The position numbers and the translations under genes were made by a program. Positions 1 through 7,554 of a stretch of DNA of 64,000 bases are shown piece after piece. The notes under the pieces are model-generated. The model saw only the letters and a program-made list of their open reading frames with translations. It did not search any database and was not told the DNA's origin. The stretch's first letter is position 1, and each line of letters opens with the position of its first letter. The stretch comes from Gordonia alkaliphila. GTDB lineage: Bacteria; Actinomycetota; Actinomycetes; Mycobacteriales; Mycobacteriaceae. The stretch covers positions 2,232,001-2,296,000 of the forward strand of contig NZ_JALKBW010000001.1 of NCBI RefSeq assembly GCF_023017165.1, read 5' to 3'.

Positions 1-213
1 TCGTACGCCTGGGACGACGAGGGCGTGCGCTACTCGCTGACCTTCGTCGAACGCCGCACCGATGAGGAACTGCTGGAACGCTACCGGCGCGGGCCGATGA
101 TGGTGGGGCCGTCGCCGCACAGCGGGATCTTCGAGCTCACCGTGGAGCCCGGGGTCAGTGCTCGCGGGCGCGGCGTGCGCGCGGAGGTCCGAACCGTCCA
201 GATCGGCTCCTGA
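1..213 (+). CDS. C-terminal end of an unrecognised protein (cut by window edge)
   Basis: An open frame runs from the first base to a TGA at 211-213 and supplies the last 70 residues of a protein that starts outside the window. The visible part has a charged stretch (SYAWDDEGVRYSLTF) and a Gly/Pro-rich turn (GPSPHSGIFELTVEPG), which suggests a soluble beta-containing C-terminus. In M. tuberculosis the gene before mazG is mfd, but this tail does not look like Mfd to me, so I give no function. Confidence that it codes is good from codon bias; identity is unknown. Confidence 0.6.
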   Translation, partial: SYAWDDEGVRYSLTFVERRTDEELLERYRRGPMMVGPSPHSGIFELTVEPGVSARGRGVRAEVRTVQIGS

Positions 214-360
214 CCGCCCTGGTCACGTGGCTACAGCACCCACGTCGCGACGACTTTGTCGGATTCCGTCCATTCCGATCGGTGGAATCACAGTGTGGGT
301 GCGGGCACCGTCGACCCCCACTGAGTATGGTTCTGCCTATCTACTTGCGGAGGTGCCACC

Positions 361-1404
361 ATGCCCGTGATCCTGTTGGATCCAGCGCTGCCCGACCTGA
401 TTCCGGTGCGCGCGGTGTCTTCGATGACCGGTCATGTCTACGTGACCGAAGACGTGCACCCGTCGTTGCTCTGGAACCTGCCGTCGTACGAGTTCGCCAG
501 CGCGGTGCGGGACCTGCCGTTCGACGCCGTCGTGCTGACCTCCGACCGTAAGCATTCGCTTGTGCAGCAGCAGATTTCGCGCGGCGCCGAGGTGATCGCC
601 GGTGACGGTGTTGCGGGCAAGCGACTGCTCGAGGCCGTCGCCCTGATGGATCAGCTGCGGCGCACCGGACCGTGGGAGCAGCAGCAGACGCACGACTCGC
701 TGCGTCGGTACCTCCTGGAGGAGGTCTACGAGCTGCTCGACGCCTTCGACCAGGGCGACGCGAAGGAGCTGTGCTCGGAGCTGGGTGACCTGCTCCTGCA
801 GGTGCTGTTCCACGCGCGGATCGCCCAGGATTCGGCCGTCGACGCCTTCACCATCGACGACGTGGCGCAGAGCTTCGTGGACAAGGTCTCGTACCGGACG
901 CCGGGCGTGCTGTCCGGCGAGCACTCCGACCTGGAACGGCAAATCCAGGAGTGGGAGGAGCGCAAGGCCGCCGAGCGCAATCGGGGGAGCGTGCTCGACG
1001 GTGTGGTGACTCAGCAGCCAGTGCTGTCGTTGACGCAGAAGCTGTTCGAGCGCCTTGCCGGCGCCGACTTCCCGCGCGACGCCATCAGCCCGTCCCTGAC
1101 GCGGATCGACGTCCCGGTGCGCAAGCACGCCCGCGATAGCGTCGAGGACACCCAACGCCGCCTTGTCCTGCAGCTGATGAACCAGGTACGCGCCGCCGAG
1201 AACGCCGCCGGTATCGACGGCATCCACCCCCGCGACGAAAACACCTGGCGCAAGTACCTGGGCATGACCCACGACGACGTTCCTCCCGCCGAACTTCGCC
1301 GCCGGTTGAGCCCGCCCCGACGGCTGAGCCGTCCACGCCGGCTGAGCTTCGTCGAAGCCCCGCCCCGCCGGTCGAGCTCGTCGAAGCCCCGCCTCGCCGG
1401 CTGA
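361..1404 (+). CDS. mazG: MazG nucleoside triphosphate pyrophosphohydrolase
   Basis: House-cleaning enzyme that hydrolyses (d)NTPs, including oxidised ones, to NMP and PPi in the cytosol. The MazG signature is intact: EEVYE at residues 120-124 followed by ExxD at 140-143 (EExxE-N15-ExxD), the Mg-binding helix set. The N-terminal 90 residues match the accessory region of the mycobacterial enzyme. The ATG at 361 has GGAGG at 349-353. It has 347 residues, slightly longer than the roughly 325 of mycobacterial MazG, because the last 30 or so (LSPPRRLSRPRRLSF and beyond) are translated from a repeat array. The stop lies inside the third repeat unit, and the next frame stays open for another 150 codons, so the C-terminus may be frameshifted. 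Order mazG then lpqU-eno is conserved in mycobacteria, here separated by 13 kb. Confidence 0.93.
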   Translation: MPVILLDPALPDLIPVRAVSSMTGHVYVTEDVHPSLLWNLPSYEFASAVRDLPFDAVVLTSDRKHSLVQQQISRGAEVIAGDGVAGKRLLEAVALMDQLRRTGPWEQQQTHDSLRRYLLEEVYELLDAFDQGDAKELCSELGDLLLQVLFHARIAQDSAVDAFTIDDVAQSFVDKVSYRTPGVLSGEHSDLERQIQEWEERKAAERNRGSVLDGVVTQQPVLSLTQKLFERLAGADFPRDAISPSLTRIDVPVRKHARDSVEDTQRRLVLQLMNQVRAAENAAGIDGIHPRDENTWRKYLGMTHDDVPPAELRRRLSPPRRLSRPRRLSFVEAPPRRSSSSKPRLAG

Positions 1405-1425
1405 GTTCGTCGAAACCCCCCGGCC
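1304..1425. repeat. Short repeat array of the TTCGTCGAAGCC family
   Basis: Three clear units start near 1337, 1367 and 1396, preceded by two degenerate ones. The cores read CGGCTGAGCTTCGTCGAAGC, then CGGTCGAGCTCGTCGAAGC, then CGGCTGAGTTCGTCGAAAC. Relative to the first unit, the second and third each lack one base. The same motif in reverse orientation occurs at 10731-10805 and 48108-48181, so this is a dispersed element. Here it is translated as the Arg/Pro/Ser-rich tail of MazG. Confidence 0.8.
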
Positions 1426-1873
1426 CGCGTCGATCCCGTGGCCCGTCGAGCCCGTCTGGCCTGGCGACGACGACCACGAGCACAACAACCCGTGGGCAGC
1501 GGAGAGCACCTCCGGCAACGCAACAGCCGGACTCGGCTCGACCGCAGACACCCGACACGACTTCGACTTCGAGCTCGACGCCGAATCATCGGTCTCGGCG
1601 CCCACACTTGTCGAGACCACGACCCCGATCCCGGTCACCTCCGGACTGCCGGAGGCGAAGGACTTCCAGTTCGCCGCACCGGTCTGGGGCCAACCGTCTC
1701 AGCCGGAGCCCGAGTCAGGATTCCCCGAGGCCGAGGACTTCCCAGGCCCGCCGCCGAAGCATCGCATCGTCGACGCAGACCCGATCGAGGTCACCGAGCG
1801 CGACGTCGCCGTGTCCTACAACGTCGACGTCCCCCAGATGGTTGTTCGCAACCAGTGGGATGACGACGAGTAG
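1346..1873 (+). pseudogene. Start-less open frame after mazG: probable frameshifted C-terminal extension
   Basis: Frame 2 is open from 1346 to a TAG at 1871-1873 and reads as a sensible acidic, Pro/Glu-rich protein (for example PVEPVWPGDDDHEHNNPW, then DPIEVTERDVAVSYNVDVPQ, ending NQWDDDE). It contains no ATG, GTG or TTG, so it cannot start by itself. The phrase FVEAP is encoded in frame 1 by repeat unit 1, and FVETP in frame 2 by unit 3. Restoring the two bases missing from units 2 and 3 would join this frame to MazG. I infer a disordered MazG extension cut off by repeat slippage. A gene that lost its own start is the alternative. Confidence 0.5.
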
Positions 1874-1997
1874 GAACGCGATCGAACTGTCACTCGCCAC
1901 GAGAGGTTCGTTTCGTGGTGAACATAGTTTCGGCCGGAATCGCCTGTAGTTAACCACCGTCAGGTGGCGACGGTGGTCACTCTGGGAGTAGGTCCCG
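1874..1997. other. Intergenic, nothing recognised
   Basis: About 120 bases between the start-less frame and the convergent HNH gene. The local AT content is higher than in the surroundings. I see no convincing hairpin with a T tract. Confidence 0.4.
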
Positions 1998-2897
1998 TCA
2001 GCCGGCGGCCTTGAATTCCGCGAAGCGCTGTTCCAGGCGTTGCTTGTCAGGACGGTCAGCTGTTCGTGGAGGCAGCCAGAGTTGTCGGTGGTCCATTTCC
2101 TGAATTCCATGCTTCAGCATGGGGCCGTCAACTTCTTCAAGAACTTCCTGGTTTACGCGGATCTCGTAGTCAGGGGAAATCCCGATAATATTCTGGTCAT
2201 ATGTAGCGTGGTGAATCTTGCAAAGGGCCAGTCCGTTCCGAACGATCGGCTGCCCACCAGGCATCCGATCTGGAATGATGTGAGCGGCGTCGAGAAGGTT
2301 TGGCTTCTTGAGGGAGCAGACGGCGCACTTGAGCTCATATGCGCGGAGGACCCGCGAACGGAACTCTGGCTGGTGAAGTCGCTGGCTGATTAGACGTTCG
2401 ACATAGCTCTTCTGCGGGTCCGGGACGGACGTTGGGTCGATAAATCGAAGGCTTTCGTCCAGTGCCAGAAGAAACCTCTGATTCTCCGGCTCATCCTTCA
2501 CAACGTAAACCGGCATGATGGGAACAAATCGTGCCGTAGCGACCTTCCTCAACATGATCACAGGTAGTTCCAGTTCCATGGCCGCACGGAGTTTTGCGTT
2601 TCTGCCACCCATGGGGTCGCCGCCAGCGCGAGGCTTTTCGTACGAATACCGGTACAGATAGCTGCCGTGGTCTCCATCGTCGTACTCGCTTTTGGGGTCA
2701 CTCACGATAGTCAGGGTCGCTGCGTAGCCGCGCGGGTTCCAGATCCCGCGGGTGGTGTCTTTGATTCGCTCAGGTCCCCATCCGAAGTCGACGCTTTCTA
2801 GCCATTCGGTGGTCAGCACGGCATCTTCCTCAAACTTCCTGGCCAGTGTGGACATGAGGGCTTCGCGCTTCAGCAATTCGAAGTTGAGGTCATGCAT
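1998..2897 (-). CDS. HNH endonuclease, McrA-like type IV restriction candidate
   Basis: 299 residues in two parts. The C-terminal part (about 179-245) is an HNH_2-type nuclease: C191-x2-C194 and C226-x2-H229/H230 would bind structural zinc, DAAHI supplies the catalytic-type His206, and RNG (N221) completes the fold. Residues 1-160 have no family I can name with certainty. They are conserved in style with actinobacterial McrA-type enzymes whose N-terminal half recognises modified DNA. It probably cuts methylated or phosphorothioated foreign DNA, but target specificity is not visible. It is a single gene with no methyltransferase partner, which fits type IV restriction. It is AT-richer than its neighbours and lies in the accessory region after mazG, consistent with transfer. 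Confidence 0.75.
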   Translation of the reverse strand: MHDLNFELLKREALMSTLARKFEEDAVLTTEWLESVDFGWGPERIKDTTRGIWNPRGYAATLTIVSDPKSEYDDGDHGSYLYRYSYEKPRAGGDPMGGRNAKLRAAMELELPVIMLRKVATARFVPIMPVYVVKDEPENQRFLLALDESLRFIDPTSVPDPQKSYVERLISQRLHQPEFRSRVLRAYELKCAVCSLKKPNLLDAAHIIPDRMPGGQPIVRNGLALCKIHHATYDQNIIGISPDYEIRVNQEVLEEVDGPMLKHGIQEMDHRQLWLPPRTADRPDKQRLEQRFAEFKAAG

Positions 2898-2962
2898 GCA
2901 CTGATCTTATGGTGAGGACTCGCGTCGATGAGGAAACTTCCTGGTGCTGGCTCGGGCACCCT

Positions 2963-3754
2963 TCAAGCCAGTGGGTTCTTGCAGAGGTCTGCGAGCGCGG
3001 CGCCGAGTCGAGCCATGGCGTCGTCGTCGGGCCGCAGTTGCAGATCAAGATAGACGTCCCTGCGGATCTCGATCATGATCGCGGTGACCGAGGGATTGGT
3101 GCGGTACTGCTTCAGCGGGACGTAGCAGCCGGCGTATGGCGCGTTCAGTGTGATGTCGTCGAACGTCGCGAAGGCGGTGCGGGCCGCGTCGATGAGCTCG
3201 GGAGGAGTGTGGAACTCGTCGACGCCGAGGCAGATCGCCGGGCGGGGGAGTCCGTGGTTTTCGAATGACGACGGCTGCGCGGGATAAGAGTGCACGTCGA
3301 TCACGACAGTGCGCTCGGTCGCGGCCAACCGCTGGTCGACGAGGTCGGTCAGCTGCTGCGCGTACGGCCTGAAGTATCGAGTCAGCAGTTCGTCGCTGCG
3401 GTCCGCGGACAGGTCGCGCAGCGGAGCACCGTCGCAGGTGCGGGTGTACAGCGCTCCCCGACCGTGCGCGTTCATCGCTTCGGTGTCATCGGGGAAGCGC
3501 TCGGGGTCGACCACCAGGCGGCTCAATTGATTGATCACCATCGCCGGCCGGGGCGTCGCCTGCTCCCGGGCCAGGCGGGCGATGAGGTCGGTGGCAGTGT
3601 CGACGGACTCGTCCAGTTCCCGTTCCAGCGCCGGTCCTTCTATGAGGAAGTCGGCGCGGTCTTCGGCTGGGATGTGCCGTGAGGCGTGCGGCACGTGGAG
3701 GATCACCGGCGACGCGGCGTCGGCCGCGAACAGCGTCGTACTGGGCATGGTCAT
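2963..3754 (-). CDS. N-formylglutamate amidohydrolase family protein
   Basis: 263 residues of the FGase family (PF05013 type), zinc-dependent amidases that release formate from N-formylglutamate or act on related N-acyl amino acids. Family landmarks are HVPHASRHIP near the N-terminus, the arginine-containing INQLSRLVVDPERF segment, and DVHSYPAQP, which carries metal-binding or catalytic residues. The ATG at 3754 is followed by TMPSTT. There is no signal peptide, so it is cytosolic. No histidine-degradation genes lie nearby, so the true substrate is uncertain. It sits next to the broken esterase copy on the same strand, and the two were probably adjacent before the island formed. Confidence 0.85.
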   Translation of the reverse strand: MTMPSTTLFAADAASPVILHVPHASRHIPAEDRADFLIEGPALERELDESVDTATDLIARLAREQATPRPAMVINQLSRLVVDPERFPDDTEAMNAHGRGALYTRTCDGAPLRDLSADRSDELLTRYFRPYAQQLTDLVDQRLAATERTVVIDVHSYPAQPSSFENHGLPRPAICLGVDEFHTPPELIDAARTAFATFDDITLNAPYAGCYVPLKQYRTNPSVTAIMIEIRRDVYLDLQLRPDDDAMARLGAALADLCKNPLA

Positions 3755-3798
3755 GTGAGGACCGTAGAGGCCGCTGCCGACATCACCTCTGGCTTTGT

Positions 3799-4086
3799 TC
3801 AGTCGTGGTGGGCGTTGTGCGCAGCTCGGCTGACCGTCTCCAAGACGCGGGTGAAGGCCGGGGCGGCGGGGTCGACGATGGTCACGTGGTTGGTGTCCGG
3901 AAGCAGCACGAAGTTCTGGATCGGATCCACGGAGGTGTAGCGCTCAGGAACTTCCTCGGGAGTGCCGCCGAGGGCGCGGACGATCCGGTCGTCGCCCAGC
4001 TTCACCGCGGTGCGCATGTCGAGCGGGCCGGCCAACGACACGACGCTGGTGGGCCGGTACTTCGGCCTCGCGCCGACCTCGTCGTC
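3799..4086 (-). pseudogene. Truncated duplicate of the 3' end of the esterase gene
   Basis: 3805-4086 matches 7561-7956, the 3' part of the intact esterase gene, with about eight substitutions in 282 aligned bases. An internal block of 114 bases (38 codons) is missing here. The break falls between two GTTC tetranucleotides (7669 and 7783 in the intact copy), so the deletion looks like a microhomology event and keeps the frame. The segment has no start region of its own: homology stops at 4086 within a GTCGTC run. The lost codons include the KDRVVPP segment, expected to hold the catalytic Asp, so the product would be inactive. Confidence 0.9.
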
Positions 4087-4702
4087 CGACGGGCGCGTCG
4101 CTTCGCTGTCGGTGACTATTGGTACGTAAGCGTCGGCCAACTCGGCTTCAGCGCTGCGACGAGCCTCGTCAATTTGCCAGTGTCTTAGAGGACGTTGGTT
4201 TCGTAGACGAACTTTCAGCGGCCGTCGCCGGAGCCAGAGCGTCGGCGCGCGACGTTGATGGCGGTCGGATTGCGCTCGGGCAGGCGGCTGGAGAACTCGA
4301 CGAAGACATCCTCGCGGATCTGCGACCTTCGCGCGCCGCCGTGAACCAGTGGTGCGTAGATCATCCGATGGTGTCCTTGCTGTTATCCAGTTCATGGAAT
4401 GGGTGAATTCCGGACCGGAAACATATTATTCGCCCTCTGCCTGCATCTATGCAAGAACGTTTGGCGCGCGGGCGTCCGTCTGCCTCTAGCGTTCGTTGCG
4501 AGCTTCGGGTCGAGGCCGAGGCACTTTGGAGAGCTTGGAGTGTGATGAAACCTCATTCGAGAATGCCCAGGTCATCGGTTGGATCATCGACGACGGTAGC
4601 TCCGGCACGGAGCCCTGCACGCTCGCCTGCTGTGGCGGTTGTCGGCAGCCTCGTGGCAGCCGTTGCCGTGATTCTGAGGTCAAGTCCCGAGTAGTGGTGT
4701 AG
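4087..4702. other. Left part of the island, no confident gene
   Basis: About 600 bases between the esterase fragment and the insertion sequence. A plus-strand frame ending at 4406 reads like protein in its second half (EDVGFVDELSAAVAGARAS and on), but its only upstream starts lie in unconvincing sequence, so it may be a gene remnant. Stretches near 4420-4450 are AT-rich compared with the flanks. I found no RNA gene or terminator. Confidence 0.4.
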
Positions 4703-6028
4703 CGCTGCGATCCTTCGTTGGTGCTGGTTAAGCGCTGAGTTCGTGGGTGGTGTCGGCGTTTACCTCGATTCCGGTGGCGGGGACGGGGGTGAGTCGGCTT
4801 TTGGCGAGGATGTCCAGGCCGAGGTAGCGGCGGCCTTCTGCCCATTCGTCGGTCTGTTCGGCCAGGACTGCGCCGACCAGACGGACGATCGCGTCACGGT
4901 TGGGAAAGATCCCAACGCTGTCGGTGCGGCGTCGGATCTCCCGGTTGAGGCGTTCGTTGGGGTTGTTAGACCAGATCTGCTGCCAGAGTCCTTCGGGGAA
5001 ACCGGTGAAGGCCAGGATGTCGGCCCGAGCGGTGTCGAGGTGATCGTGCGCGTCAGGCAGTTTGGTGTCGACGTAGTCGAGCAGTCGGTCGAACTGGGCG
5101 TTGACCGAGGCGGCGTCGGGCTGGTCGTATACCGAGTGCAGCATCGCTTTGACTGCCGGCCACAGACTTTTCGGGGTGACGCTCATCAGGTTCGCCGCGT
5201 AGTGGGTGCGGCAGCGTTGCCATGCTGCCCCGGGCAGGTTCGCTGCGATCGCTTCGACGAGGCCGGCATGAGCATCGCTGGTTACCAGCCGGACTCCGGT
5301 CAGGCCGCGGGCGACCAGGTCGGCAAAGAAGCTGTTCCACGCCACTGTGGTTTCCGCGGTGGCTACCTGCAGGCCCAAGACCTCTCGGCGCCCGTCGGCG
5401 TTGACCCCGGTCGCGACCAGCACGACCGCGTTGACCACGCGACCACCTTCACGGACCTTCATCGTCAACGCGTCCGCGGCGACGAACGTGAACGGGCCCG
5501 CTTCACTCAAGGGGCGGTGCCGGAACTGCTCGACGTGCTCATCGAGATCAGCGGCCATCCGCGAGACCTGGGACTTCGACAGCGAGTTGATCCCCAGTGT
5601 CTTGACAAGCTTGTCCATGCGGCGGGTGGACACCCCGGCGAGGTAGCAGTCAGCGACCACGGTGATCAACGCTGCTTCGGAGCGTTTGCGCCGCTCGAGC
5701 AGCCATTCCGGGAAATACGTGCCCTGCCGCAGTTTGGGGACAGCGACATCGATCGTTCCGACCCGAGTATCGAGGGCGCGGTGCCGGTATCCGTTGCGCT
5801 GGTTGGTGCGCTCAGCTGATCGCTGCCCCCATTCAGCGCCGCATACCGCGTCGGCATCAGCGGAGAGCAGGGCGTTGATCACAGCTTGCAGCAGTTCGCG
5901 CATCAAGTCCGGCGACGCATCGCTCAGGGCTTGGCTCAGCAAGCCCGAAGGGTCGACAATGTGTGGTGCGGTCATCGTGATGACTCCGTTCGAGTGGGTT
6001 GTAGGAGATTCCTCGAAGGATCACACGG
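4703..6028 (-). mobile_element. IS256-family insertion sequence, IS1081-like
   Basis: A single transposase gene with imperfect inverted ends. GATCCTTCG at 4709-4717 is matched by CGAAGGATC at 6014-6022, and a TG two bases outside each also agrees. The exact ends are approximate. Length, about 1.33 kb, is what I recall for IS1081. I see no identical 8-9 bp flanking duplication, so one flank may have been rearranged after insertion. Confidence 0.75.
4728..5975 (-). CDS. IS256-family (IS1081-like) transposase
   Basis: 415 residues, the same length as the M. tuberculosis complex IS1081 transposase and closely similar along its whole length from memory, including SNNPNERLNREIRRRTD and WQRCRTHYAANLMSVTPKS. 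DDE residues are visible: Asp in FVAADALT, Asp in LVTSDAHAG, and Glu in NNPNERLNRE. The N-terminal part (about 55-130) holds the NQRNGYRHR and PKLRQGTYFP segments used for DNA binding. The ATG at 5975 has GGAG about 11 bases upstream. The frame is full length and no key residue is lost, so the element could still be active. Copy-out circle transposition is known for the family. Confidence 0.95.
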   Translation of the reverse strand: MTAPHIVDPSGLLSQALSDASPDLMRELLQAVINALLSADADAVCGAEWGQRSAERTNQRNGYRHRALDTRVGTIDVAVPKLRQGTYFPEWLLERRKRSEAALITVVADCYLAGVSTRRMDKLVKTLGINSLSKSQVSRMAADLDEHVEQFRHRPLSEAGPFTFVAADALTMKVREGGRVVNAVVLVATGVNADGRREVLGLQVATAETTVAWNSFFADLVARGLTGVRLVTSDAHAGLVEAIAANLPGAAWQRCRTHYAANLMSVTPKSLWPAVKAMLHSVYDQPDAASVNAQFDRLLDYVDTKLPDAHDHLDTARADILAFTGFPEGLWQQIWSNNPNERLNREIRRRTDSVGIFPNRDAIVRLVGAVLAEQTDEWAEGRRYLGLDILAKSRLTPVPATGIEVNADTTHELSA

Positions 6029-6116
6029 TGACCGCTCCCGCTCCGAGCAACGACACGCTGCTCGTCATGGTCCCGGTCACCGGGCTACATCACTCTATGG
6101 GGCACTACTGATTCTG

Positions 6117-6947
6117 ATGGTGACTGTTCCCTCTGGTTCGGCAGGAGCGGAGACGCCCGCCGAACGATGCAAGCGTGAGACGACTACGTACAACTCCGCT
6201 TGGAAGAACGCGTGGGCGCAGGCGAACCCAGGGAAGAAGGCAGCCGATGCACCTCCGCCTCCCGTGCCCTACAGATGTGGCGGTGGGGGCGACGGCGCGG
6301 AGCCGCCATTGCCGTCGACGGCGCCACCGGCCGGAGCGGTCGGACCTCACGATGAACCATTCAACGATCCTGAGCGTCATGGCGATGACAAGCAGCAACG
6401 GCGCGAGGGGAGCGATCTCCCAACTGAGCGGGTGGAGCCTGTGTCAGGGGTGAAGCCCGGACAGCCGCCGATTGACGATTCGTCGATCGGTGCCGGACCT
6501 ATTGAGCGGGCGCTGATCAGACTCATTTTCGAAGCACGCCGTGAGGTCGACGGTGGCAGTCAATTGATCGCCTACTGCGAGATCAAGGTTCACAACGTGC
6601 ATCAATCACAAGGCTCTCCTGAGTTCATGGACGTCAAGGCCTCAAAGGACAATAAGAACTGCTGGGGCCCCATCGATCGAATCGTTGTGAGGATAGGCTT
6701 CTTCGAGAAGCGTGTACTCCGTCTTCGGCCGGATCAGTGGCATTCAGTGGATCAGAGTTTCGCGATGCGGGTTGTTGAGGATCCATTGGGAAAGGGCAGA
6801 CGCAGCACCTTCATGTCAAACGGTGACACTCGCTGCACATCGGGGATCTACAAGGGGTACGGCGATGGCTACTTCGTGGTCAACGGGCAACCATATGCCT
6901 CGTTCCAACCAGGGTGGGGTCCGGAAAGTGACGTGGTCTGCAAGTGA
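6117..6947 (+). CDS. Secreted Cys-containing protein of unknown function, N-terminus probably truncated
   Basis: The in-frame codons before 6117 read RATSLYGALLIL, continued by MVTVPSGSAGA. Together they form a good signal peptide (core LYGALLILMVTV, cleavage after SAGA). No ATG, GTG or TTG exists in frame between the IS end (about 6028) and ATG 6117, so the insertion probably removed the true start. From 6117 the export signal would be crippled. The mature protein has a Pro/Gly/Asp-rich linker (about residues 35-120 of the long frame), then a folded C-terminal domain with four cysteines (AYCEIKV, NCWGP, TRCTSG, VVCK at the very end). I do not recognise the domain. The next gene overlaps its stop, so the two are translationally coupled. 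Confidence 0.6.
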   Translation: MVTVPSGSAGAETPAERCKRETTTYNSAWKNAWAQANPGKKAADAPPPPVPYRCGGGGDGAEPPLPSTAPPAGAVGPHDEPFNDPERHGDDKQQRREGSDLPTERVEPVSGVKPGQPPIDDSSIGAGPIERALIRLIFEARREVDGGSQLIAYCEIKVHNVHQSQGSPEFMDVKASKDNKNCWGPIDRIVVRIGFFEKRVLRLRPDQWHSVDQSFAMRVVEDPLGKGRRSTFMSNGDTRCTSGIYKGYGDGYFVVNGQPYASFQPGWGPESDVVCK

Positions 6948-7525
6948 GTGACTCCATCAACGAGAGGAGCGGGACCGCTATGTACGTCACGCGAGTTCAA
7001 GATCGACTGTCGGAACGTGTCGACGCCAACCCGGTGTACTACGTGTACGACTGGTATGGGGACCCCGCGCGGGCGACACTGGCACGAAGTTCGCTGGTGG
7101 TCTCAGACGCGTCGAGCGTGGTGGAGGTGATCGACTGGGTTCGGGATCGGCGAAGCGCTCCGGGAGGCCACGACCGGTCAGACCCGACGCTCCACAGCAG
7201 CGAGGTCTTCGTGCTCGCGGCGGAGGACAGATCGCTGACTCAAGTCCATCTATGGACGTGCTTCCACCGACCGGCCGCCGCGCTCGTCGACGGCACGCAC
7301 ACCGAAGCCATCTGGCCGCGGGACGAGGACTACGGTGCTGATCCTGCGCCGTGGATCGCGGAGGTCAGCGCTGCGACCGGTGTCGACCATTCGATCGTGA
7401 GTACCGCGGCAGTGAAGCTCGCTGCCGAGGAGTACATCGACTGGTCGTCGTCGATGACCGCCGAGCAAGCGGCGAAACTACGCATCGCCGTCACGCGATG
7501 GGCCGAGGGCGGCGCGCAGTTGTAG
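6944..7525 (+). CDS. Unrecognised cytosolic protein coupled to the preceding secreted protein
   Basis: 193 residues starting at GTG 6944, overlapping the upstream TGA by four bases (GTGA). There is no signal peptide or membrane segment. It is acidic, with Trp-rich short motifs (YVYDWYGDP, IWPRDEDYGADPAPWIAE) and a C-terminal helix (AAKLRIAVTRWAEGG). An internal ATG at about 6980 (MYVTRVQDRL) is an alternative start. I know no family for it. A secreted protein followed by an overlapping small cytosolic one resembles effector/immunity or substrate/chaperone layouts, but that is inference from position only. It ends 35 bases before the intact esterase gene on the opposite strand. Confidence 0.6.
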   Translation: MSDSINERSGTAMYVTRVQDRLSERVDANPVYYVYDWYGDPARATLARSSLVVSDASSVVEVIDWVRDRRSAPGGHDRSDPTLHSSEVFVLAAEDRSLTQVHLWTCFHRPAAALVDGTHTEAIWPRDEDYGADPAPWIAEVSAATGVDHSIVSTAAVKLAAEEYIDWSSSMTAEQAAKLRIAVTRWAEGGAQL

Positions 7526-7554
7526 GCACCCTGCCAGCACGGCCGCTGGTTCGT

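Noticed and set aside
337..1638. Long minus-strand frame of 433 codons across mazG
   Set aside because: Antisense shadow of mazG; Arg/Gly/Val-rich composition from GC bias and no family motif, while mazG has its catalytic residues.
1438..1863. 141-codon plus frame after mazG
   Set aside because: Arg-rich, in frame 1, and overlaps the more protein-like frame 2; treated as a shadow.
4119..4406. 95-codon frame in the island
   Set aside because: The second half is protein-like, but the start region is not, and there is no RBS. Possibly a remnant; not called as a gene.
4703..6028. 8-9 bp target duplication of the IS
   Set aside because: Compared both flanks for identical octamers and nonamers by eye and found none.
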